From: Areca catechu
Taxonomy: Eukaryota > Streptophyta > Magnoliopsida > Arecales > Arecaceae
DNA length: 64,000 bases
Assembly: GCA_021397845.1 (NCBI GenBank)
Contig: CM038050.1
Span: 147,001,980 to 147,065,979 of the forward strand
Reading direction: 5' to 3'
Part shown: positions 56,618 through 64,000 of the stretch, one piece after another
Layout of the letters: every line of letters begins with the position of its first letter
Numbering within the stretch: position 1 is the first letter of the stretch
Notes under the pieces: model-generated
The model's database searches: none
Told to the model about the DNA's origin: nothing
The model's input: only the letters and a program-made list of their open reading frames with translations
Position numbers and translations under genes: made by a program

Positions 56618-57439
56618 TGATCGCTGTCATAGACAGTCAAAAATAAAATCTACTTACTACTATAGCTAGTAGTGAGTTGGGATCGTATCCTCGGGGACCA
56701 AAGGACAATTATCTCACGAAGAAAACAAAGAAAAGAGATAAATATTTAGGTGTTAGAAAATAGATGATAAGTTAATTAAAACTTATCAATTAAATCTAAA
56801 TACGAGATCTAGGGTTTATATGATAAAAATATGTCGTCAAGTTTCCAGGTGATCACTAACATAAAACATGTAATTTTTTAATTTACACAATCAAAATCAT
56901 AATTCCAACAAAATCTTTCAAACTAGTCCTTGGTATAGACTATCTTGCTGAGTACAAACCATATCATGTCAGGATCATGGCCCATCTCATAAGTATAGGC
57001 TATCCAATACTTAGTTCAAAAGATCTTAATAAGATATGTAAATAAAAATCCTAGAATTAATTAATTTAAAAGATAAAATAAAAAAATAATTGAGAAGGGA
57101 ATTGAAGGTATTTATTCAACTATGTAGAAAATAAAATAATTATAAATTTAATGGAAAGATTCCTGCACTTCCCTACAGACTGTATCTCAATCGAGCATGG
57201 CTCTTGGATACATCTTCATGGAGAGTTGGGATGTTGTCACTGCACCTCCTCTCCTAAAGAACTCTTTTTCTTGGTTCCAATCTCTCTCTCCTAGCCTAAT
57301 ACAAAAATCTAAATAAAAGAAAAAGAAAATAATTGCTGGAGTAATTGATACCTGGACTGCTCCTTGGGGTCCTCCTTTTATAGAGCTCGAGTAGAGCTTT
57401 CTTCCGGTCAAATTTAGAGTTAATCGGGCTCTAGATTAG
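56618..57439 (-). repeat. LTR of a gypsy element, cut by Tat insertion
   Basis: Starts TGATCGCTGTCATAGACAGTC. Its complement contains GGTCCCCGAGGATACGATCC, a counterpart of the TCTGTGGGTTCGACCCTTAC region near the 3' end of the Athila-like LTRs here. A TATA box (minus strand CTATAAAAGG) lies at 57374-57383. The right part is lost at 57440 where the Tat LTR begins. No partner LTR in the window. Confidence 0.55.
57374..57383 (-). promoter_or_regulatory. TATA box in the minus-strand LTR fragment
   Basis: The minus strand reads GCTCTATAAAAGGAGG, a canonical TATA context. Confidence 0.5.
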
Positions 57440-58029
57440 TATTGCTACCTAGAGCACCATGGCTTGCAACTCCGACGTGGCTCGGATGAGTGGACTTCTC
57501 GCTTAGAGACCTCCGAATACGGCCGGTCCTACAAAAAGAGGAGACCTGGGTCAGGGATCTTAGTGGGGAACTCCGATAATCAAGTCAGTGGGTGACTAAG
57601 GAAAACAGATCTTGTTTCGCAGAGCCTAGAGTGGCCTCCATGTTCAGAAGATTTTTAAAAAATAGAGTAGAAACTAGAGTAGTGGGAGTTCTTGGGGGAG
57701 TCTTTGGATGTTCCTCCCGCCTTTGCCTTGGCTCCTCTTTGCTTGCTCGTACTTACCTTCACTAGAGGCCCCTTCGGGTTTCTTATAGAAGCATGTTTCA
57801 TTTGGTGGGGCTTAGAGCCCCAGTCTAGTGCTCTCTTGGTGTGCCTCATATGGGCAGAGTGCAAGCTTGTCCTTGTCTCTCTGAGAGGAGGGGGATAAGG
57901 CTCGAAATCCTTGGAAGAAGATTCTGCCATAAGTGCAGGCAGAGTAATGTGAAGTGCGCATCCCTACCGCGATGAGTACGAGTGGCATGCCATGGTGCCT
58001 GACACCCTGGCAGGATACTTCCTCTGATG
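57440..58029 (-). repeat. 3' LTR of the Tat element, truncated by deletion
   Basis: Aligns with 63330-63920 from TATTGCTACC (TGTTGTTGCT in the right copy), then the match ends near 58029, where integrase coding sequence begins. U3, purine tract and 3' untranslated region are missing. Confidence 0.85.
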
Positions 58030-58950
58030 GAGCCCCTTGTTTCTTCCAATAGATCCAGGTTGAGGAGAAGGAGAGCTAGATTCTTAGCTTTGTTGTACTG
58101 CTATACCCGCAGCATGGGTAGACCCACTTCTACTGGAATTACCATCTCAGAATCGAAGACTAGGTTGAATGGTGTCTCACCCGTCACCGTCCGAGGCAGT
58201 GTGGTAGGCCCACAGTATGCTAGGGAGCTCCTCAGCCCAACAACCCTTGGCTTCATCTAGTTTGGTGCGGAGTCCTTGGAAAATGGTTCGATTGGTCACC
58301 TTAGTCTCCCTGTTATCTGTGCGTGAGCCACCGAAGTGAAGTGATGGTGGATGTTTAGGTCAGCGCAGAACTCTTTGAATGCCTAGTTGTCAAACTGCCA
58401 TCTGTTATCAATGATGATTGAATGTGGAAGACCGAAATGATAGATGCTGACTTCCAAAGAAAGATCTAGCCCTAGCTTCAGTGATCCATGCCAGTGGTTC
58501 AGCCTCGACCCATTTAGTGAAGTAGTCGATGGCCATAATCAAGTAATTTCATTGACTGGACACAGGAGAAAAAGGACTAAGATATCCATTTCCCACTGAG
58601 CGAACGGCCACAGAGAAGAGAGTTGGGATATCAGTGAAGCTGGCTAACATTGTATGTGAGTGTGCCATTGGTAGGATCGCACTTCCTCATGAAGTTAGTT
58701 GTCTTCTTGCATGGTTTCCTAATAGTATCCCTACCAAAGGGATTTGTATGCCAACATCCTACCTCTTACATGGTTCTTGTAGATGCCCTCATGTATCTCT
58801 TGAAGCACATAGGTGGCTTCCTAGGATCTCGGGCACTTCAGCAAGGGATCGGAGTGGGACCTCTGATAGTGCTACCCGTCCATCATCACGAAGCATGCGA
58901 CCTTCTTCTTGAGGAGATTGGCCTCCATGCGATTCTCGGGCAAGGTGCCA
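58030..58950 (-). pseudogene. Tat integrase, C-terminus deleted
   Basis: Islands on the minus strand: SIIIDNRWQFDN (second catalytic Asp block), ETKVTNRTIFQGLRTKLDEA, WAEELPSILWAYHT, TPFNLVFDSEMVIPVEVGLP and LNLDLLEETRG, after which the LTR starts. The third catalytic position, normally Glu before VTNRT, appears as Lys (TKVTNRT), though frame shifts make this less certain. The extra C-terminal domain is gone. Confidence 0.82.
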
Positions 58951-59183
58951 TCTGTAATGTACTTAACATAAGGGTCCATTTAGCTTGCCTTAAGGGCAAC
59001 CTATTGGACTTTGCCTAAAGCCTCGTAATTGGGGGTCTCTAAGTACTTGATGTAGGCATGCCCCAATGACGAGTTCGACGAGGTTACCAGTCTGGAGAGG
59101 GCATTAGCGTGGGCATTCTCTCCATGAGGGATATGGGAAATGTTGAAATGCCGAAAGCTCAATGCACTCGAATGCACCCATTT

Positions 59184-59483
59184 CTAGGTACTTTGCCATC
59201 TAGGGATCTTGGACTTCAAATTCTCTTGAAGCTTGACCCGTAACCAGTTGCGAGTCAGTGAAGACCTCAGGCTCAACATGCCCAGCTTGTGGGATACTCT
59301 TAACCTTGCAAGGAGCACCTCATACTCAGCCTGGTTATTTGTAGTTTTGAAGAGGAAGCACAACGTGCATTCCGCTACAACCTTGTTGAAGTTAGCGAGG
59401 ATGAGGCCGACTCCACTTTCTCCTACATTGGATGCACCATCCACATGGAGGACCCATGTCATCTCTTTCACCGGCAAATCCAT
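59184..59483 (-). pseudogene. Tat RNase H
   Basis: Open segment with MTWVLHVDGASNVGESGVGL and TNNQAEYEVLLARLRVSHKL: the catalytic Asp (VDG) and Glu (AEYE) are present. The downstream part of the domain is in other frames. Confidence 0.88.
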
Positions 59484-59662
59484 CAGGTGCTCAGGGGAAG
59501 CCTCCTCCAGTTCCTCGTTCGTCTAGGTGCACTCCACCAGGAAATCAGCCAGCACCTGGGCTTTCTAAGATGGCTTTAGGAAGGAGGTGATATCGAATTC
59601 GCTGAGCTTCACCGCCTACTTAGCTAGACATTTGCACATGTCTAGATGGCTAAGGATGGCTC

Positions 59663-60840
59663 TCAAAGGTTGATCGGTGAGGATCGTGATTGGGTGGGCT
59701 TGGAAGTATGGCCTAAGATGTTAGGCATACATAGTAAGTACAAAAATGATTTTTTCAGAGTGGGTGTACTTGGTTTTCTCATCTCGGAGTAGCTTGCTGG
59801 TGTAGTACACCGATCTCTGAACCCATCTCCATCCATGTTGACCAGCACCGAGCTGATGGACCCCAGAGAAACCACCAAATACAGGAGGAGCCCCTCCCCA
59901 ACTTCTGGCTTGGAGAGCAACAGGGGAGAGGTGAGAAACCTCTTCAGCTCTTCAAATGCCTCTCGACACTCCTCAGTCCAAGTGAAGTTGTGCATCTTGC
60001 ATAGTGCCTTAAAGAAGGGCAAGCAGTGCTTAATGGAGCATGAGATGAACCGGCTCAGAGCCATGATTTGGTCAGTCAAGCATTGGATTTGCTTCTTCGA
60101 GATGGGGTGCTCCATGTCGACGATCGCTAGACCTTCTCGGGGTTGGCCTCAATCCATCTTTGGGTGACCATGAAGCCCAAGAACTTTTCAGTGATGATGC
60201 CGAATGCATACTTAGCTGGGTTCAGCTTCATCTAGTGAAGATGGAGGTTATGGAAGGCCTCCGCAAGGTCTGCCATGTAGTTCGACTCCTGACCACTTAT
60301 CATGAGCTTGTCATCCATGTAGACCTGCATATTATGGCATATCTGGTCTCTGAAGACTTTGTTGACCAAGTGCTAGTACATTGCTCCAGTGTTCTTCAGG
60401 CCAAACGACATCATCTTGTAGTAGTGGTCCCTTGGTCCATCATAAAGGCTATACGCTCCTCATCTCATCTTGTAGTAGTAGGTCCCTTGGTCCATCATAA
60501 AGGCTATATGCTCCTCATCTTCTAGGTGCATTCGGATCTAGTTGTACCCAGAGAATGCATCCATGAAACTAAGCAAACGATATCTCGAGGTGGCGTCCAC
60601 CAGCTGGTCGATCTTGGAGAGGAGGAAACTATCTTTCGGGCATGCTTGGTTAAGGTCGGTGAAATCCACAGAGATCCTCCACTTCTTATTGGCCTTCTTG
60701 ATCATGACTACATTTGCTAGCCAATTGGGGTACTGGACCTCTCGGATGAAGCCTGTAGTGAGGAGCTTCTCAACTTCTTCATTGATCACCTCTGCCTCTC
60801 TGAGATGAAGCTTCTTTTCTTTTGCCAGACTGGATGGCAC
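59663..60840 (-). pseudogene. Tat reverse transcriptase
   Basis: The open start at 60840 gives INEEVEKLLTTGFIREVQYP then WLANVVMIKKANKKWRISVD, DLNQACPKDSF and LLSFMDAFSGYN. After frame breaks come YYYKMMSFGLKNTGAMY, the catalytic VYMDDKLMI (about 60310), FLGFMVTQRWIEANP and, at 59663-60115, the connection segment FTWTEECREAFEELKRFLTS. A 54-bp tandem duplication at 60412-60520 splits the palm region and adds a frame break. Confidence 0.9.
60412..60520. repeat. 54-bp tandem duplication inside RT
   Basis: CATCTTGTAGTAGTGGTCCC…GCTCCTCATCT is repeated directly at 60466 with two small differences. A single copy matches the RT frame. Confidence 0.92.
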
Positions 60841-61307
60841 TTTGGGTCGATGTTCAACCTATGGGTGATGATGTCAGGTGGAATCCCAGGCATGTTTACC
60901 ATAGACTAGGCAAAAATATTAGCATTCGCCCGGAGGAAGTTTAGGAGGCAAGCCCTTTCATCCTCAGGTAGGAGGGCTCCCACTTGTACTATCCTCGAGG
61001 GATCCACCCTGAGAGGGAATGATAGTAGGTGCTCGACCGGTCCACCTTTGGCCTCCTACATTCTTTGATCCAGCTGGTTGGCAACCGGGTCCTCCTCGGT
61101 GCTCTTGGCTTCAGGGATAGTCTGCAGGTAGTGCTGAATCGACTGTGGAGTCCCCTTTATCTCACTAATTCCATAAGGGGTCGAGAACTAGACTAGGAGT
61201 CGCTTGATAGATATGACTGCAAGGAGCTTGTTGAGCCCTGGATGTCCAAGGATCACGTTGTAGGTTGAGGAGAGCCTAACAATCATGAAGGTCATCATGA
61301 TGATACT

Positions 61308-61570
61308 TTATCGGGGAGGCATTCCAATAGTGACAGGGAGGGTGATCTCTCCCTCCGCCCTCATGGAATCTCTAATAAAGCCAACTAGAGGGGTGTGCAC
61401 TGGCCTCAGTAGAGTGGGAGATAGATTCATCTTGGAGAAAGCATCGTAAAAAAGGATGTCAGTCAAACTTCTACTATCGACTATAATCCATTTTACAGGA
61501 TGCTTCACTATCGTCATCTCGACGACAATGGCATCATCATTAAAATTTTCTATCCTTGTTCCCCTTTCTC
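61308..61570 (-). pseudogene. Tat aspartic protease
   Basis: NDDAIVVEMTIVKHPVKWII then VDSRSLTDILFYDAF: the position of DTG/DSG reads DSR, so the active site is altered. Followed by LLRPVHTPLVGFIRDSMRAEGE. In frame with the gag tail in an open segment 61308-61700. Confidence 0.85.
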
Positions 61571-63290
61571 CCATGAAGGAGAGTACATTATCAGTCCCTT
61601 CCCTTGTCCTGGTCCTCTTTGGTTCGTGCTCTACCCCCAAGATATATCCCCACTGGCTTCTCGATGGGTTGGTTATCGATAGGAGGAAAAGCCACAGCAT
61701 CTTGGGGTTTGGATGGGGTCCTGCCTCCTACAAACTTTTTGAGGTAGCCCCTCATAATTAGGTCTTCAATCTCCCTTTTGAGGTGGCAGCATTCTCGGTA
61801 TCGTGGCCATGGTCGCAGTAGAATTGGTAGTACTTTGACTATCATGACCACTTGATGGCCTTAATAGGGGAGGGCGATGCAAGTAGTGCTCGCCCTCGAT
61901 CTCCATGAGAATCTTGGAACTTGGGACAAGGAGACGAGTGTACTTCTCTCCCAGGGTTAGAGTATCTTTTGGCTTAGGGCCTACTCTGAGGTTTGGGGTC
62001 ACCCTGGGCCCATGCATCCCGGAGGGCTCCCCATGGGGTTACTTCTTTAGGGACCTCCCATCGAGCTCCCTCCTGGTGCGATCCACCTCTTCTACGTGGA
62101 TGTGCTTGTGGATATGGAGGAGGAGCTAAGAGTAGGTCTTCGGTGGCTTCTTATCAAGGGAGTAGGTGAAGTGAGAGGTCCTGAGCCTCCTTTTCAATGC
62201 CAATATAGTGACAGGTTCATCCAAGTTATAGATCTCCAGGGTAGTAACTTTAAAATGGGACACATAGTCCTATAGGAACTCTTGGTCTTGCTGGTGGATG
62301 GAGAAGAGGCTGTCAACTTCATATGGCACCTTTCGGCAAGCATCGAAGTGTGCCATGAATTTCTTCTCCAGCTGCTCGAAGGAGTCAATGCTCCTTGGCT
62401 TAAGGTGGGTGTACCAAACTCAAGTGGCTTTATGGAGTGTATCCGGGAAGGCGACATAGAGGAGGGCATCAGTGGCCCCTTGTACCCTCATGAGAGCTTT
62501 GTAGATTTTAAGGTAGTCCAGGGGGTCTACAGTCCTATTGTAAGGATCCACCTGAGGCATGTAGAGCCAACTGGGAATTAGTTCCTCTTGGATTCTGTGG
62601 GAGAAAGGTGGGTGGCCGTCATAGCTCACAAGCTCACATGAGGAGCCTTGCAGGTTGGCAAACTGGCAGGATAACTCGGCTAGCTTGCGCTCTTATTCAT
62701 CCAGGCGCCTTTCAACCCATCGCTTGATGGCCTCATCGGTGGACCCTTCCATCGAGGTATCGGAGGAGAGGGAGATAAGGGCCAGAGGAGATCATGCTAG
62801 GGGGCCTTACCATGGTAGCGTTTGCGATGCCATGAGGCATCATGGTTCGAGACCGGGGACTGGCTCTCCCGGTCAGCCGATCCATCCAACTACCTCTTCC
62901 TTGGCATCCATAGGCTCCCCCTCGGATAGGACATGGCCTGTGGATGCGATGGCCTTCCTTGGAAGGATCGTAAGCTGGTGCGGGGTCTAGCGGCTTGAGC
63001 TACAAGGGTCCCTGGTTGCTGTTAGGCTGCTAGGGATCGGTGCTGATGATACAACTGACACACCATAAAAGCTAGGGTTTGGACCTGCTAGGTGAGTGCG
63101 GTGATATGTGGATCAGCCAAAGGTGATAGTGGTAGAGCGGGAAACTCCCTCTCCAAACTGTGCTAGCACCGCGATGGGGAGGGTCTCCCACATGGTTGAT
63201 AGAAGCTTCCCGCATGCGCGTCACCACCATGGGGCTACGGGTTTTCATGAATGCTTTTTTAGTATTGGGGGGCTGGTTTAAATTGATCAT
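61571..63290 (-). pseudogene. Tat gag
   Basis: The probable start region at 63290-63250 includes RSPMVVTRMREASINHVGDP, shared with the Retand-like gag. Capsid text at 62420-62629 reads MPQVDPYNRTVDPLDYLKIY then QGATDALLYVAFP. The knuckle and C-terminus follow at 61591-62017 (ECCHLKREIEDLIMRGYLKK, FVGGRTP, EKPVGIYLGG). Several frame breaks between 62150 and 62900. Confidence 0.85.
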
Positions 63291-63307
63291 TGGTCTTTTT
63301 GCAACTG

Positions 63308-63329
63308 CCCCCTTCCTAGCATGCCAATC
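63308..63329 (-). other. Primer binding site of the Tat element
   Basis: The minus strand reads ATTGGCATGCTAGGAAGGGG, a worn form of ATTGGTGCGCCAGGTAGGGG at 35893, located at the LTR inner border. Confidence 0.7.
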
Positions 63330-64000
63330 TGTTGTTGCTTAGATTGCCATGGCCTGCAGCTCCAATGTGGCTCGGATGAGTGGACTTTCCACTTGGAGAC
63401 CTCGGAATGCAACCCGTTCTGCAAAAAAGAGATGACCCAAGTCAGGGATCTCGGTGGGGCACTCCGACGATCAAGTTAGTGGGCAACCAAGGAGAACAGA
63501 TTCTCCTTTGTAAAGCCCAGAGTGGCCTCCACATCTAAAAATTTTTGAAAAATAGAGTAAAAACTAGAGTAGTGGGAGTTCTCGGGGGAGTCTTCGGATA
63601 TTCCTACTGCCCTTGCCTTGGCTTCTCTTTGCTTGCTCGTACTTACCTTCACCAGAGGCCCCTTCGGGCTTCTTATAGAAGTGTGTTTCATCTGGTAGGG
63701 TTTAGAGCCCCAGTCTGGTGCTCTCTTGGTGTGCCTTATGTGGGCAAAGCACAGGTTTGTCCCTATCTCTCCTAAGAGGAGGGGGATAAGCCCCGAAATC
63801 CATGGAAGAAGATTCTGCTATGAGTGTAAGTGGAGTACTGTGAAGTGCGCATCTCTATGGTGATGAGTGCGAGTGGTATGCCACAAGGCTTGACACCCCG
63901 ACAGGACACTTTCTCTGACAGGTGTCGTGCCACCATGCTTGGTGGGCTAGTGGAGCACTAGCCTAGTAGGAGATATTGCAGGGTCGGAGACTCTTGGTAA
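63330..64000 (-). repeat. 5' LTR of the Tat element, cut by window end
   Basis: Starts TGTTGTTGCTTAGATTGCC beside the primer site and matches 57440-58029. Continues past the window. Confidence 0.88.

Larger units (their letters stand above)
57440..64000 (-). mobile_element. Tat-type Ty3/gypsy element, right end outside window
   Basis: Minus-strand order from the right: LTR (63330 to window end), primer site, gag, protease, RT, RNase H, integrase, then the 3' LTR without any spacer. LTR pieces at 57440-58029 and 63330-64000 are direct repeats. Frames are broken throughout, but motifs are far better kept than in the Tat element at 24-33 kb, so this insertion is younger. It interrupts another LTR at 57440. 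Confidence 0.9.

Noticed and set aside
62655..62990. 111-codon plus-strand ORF
   Set aside because: Antisense to Tat gag, without the features of a Tat aORF, which should lie next to the 3' LTR.

Overview
This window reads as plant nuclear DNA from a transposon-rich, gene-poor stretch of a flowering plant chromosome. The LTR-retrotransposon families suggest a monocot with a large genome, but this is inference and no species can be named from the sequence. I found no intact host gene, no rRNA or tRNA gene, no CRISPR array and no bacterial-style operon. Nearly every readable protein segment belongs to a Ty1/copia or Ty3/gypsy retrotransposon, and most are broken by stops and frameshifts. Two non-retroelement coding remnants stand out: exons of an MHK-like protein kinase (about 22.6-23.2 kb, minus strand) and a CACTA-type transposase fragment (about 17.6-18.2 kb, plus strand).

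Layout from the left. 1-9,730 is a copia element on the minus strand. Its left LTR is cut by the window edge; its right LTR (7,679-9,730) is complete. It sits inside the integrase coding region of a minus-strand chromovirus-like gypsy element whose remainder runs from 9,731 to 15,684. Then come a decayed Tat-type gag (16.0-17.25 kb, plus), the CACTA fragment, an unclassified GC-rich stretch (18.4-20.6 kb), a (TA)n microsatellite, a complete hAT-type MITE with a perfect 8-bp target duplication (22,232-22,486) and the kinase remnant.

From about 24.15 to 48.5 kb there is a nest three deep. A decayed minus-strand Tat gypsy element (24.15-33.56 kb) has its gag interrupted by a minus-strand SIRE/Maximus-like copia fragment. 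The LTR of that fragment is split by a 9.2-kb plus-strand Retand-like Tat element (34,277-43,475), which has both LTRs, a PBS, a PPT and the target duplication AGAGT. The Retand-like element has lost pol and most of gag. It keeps an antisense accessory gene with two plausible GT-AG introns and carries several tandem arrays, and its two LTRs differ in 116-bp repeat number (4 versus 7). The SIRE-like piece resumes at 43.48-46.75 kb with its PPT, an envelope-like ORF remnant and the end of pol.

From 48.5 kb onward: a complete non-autonomous Athila-like element (48,518-55,360, TSD ATTAA, plus strand) with a decayed unrecognised ORF and no pol; a 41-bp tandem array; a minus-strand LTR fragment; and a minus-strand Tat element (57,440 past the window end). 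In this last element a deletion has fused integrase directly to the 3' LTR. The genes do not form a functional unit. The picture is of successive insertions, with host and transposon relics between them.
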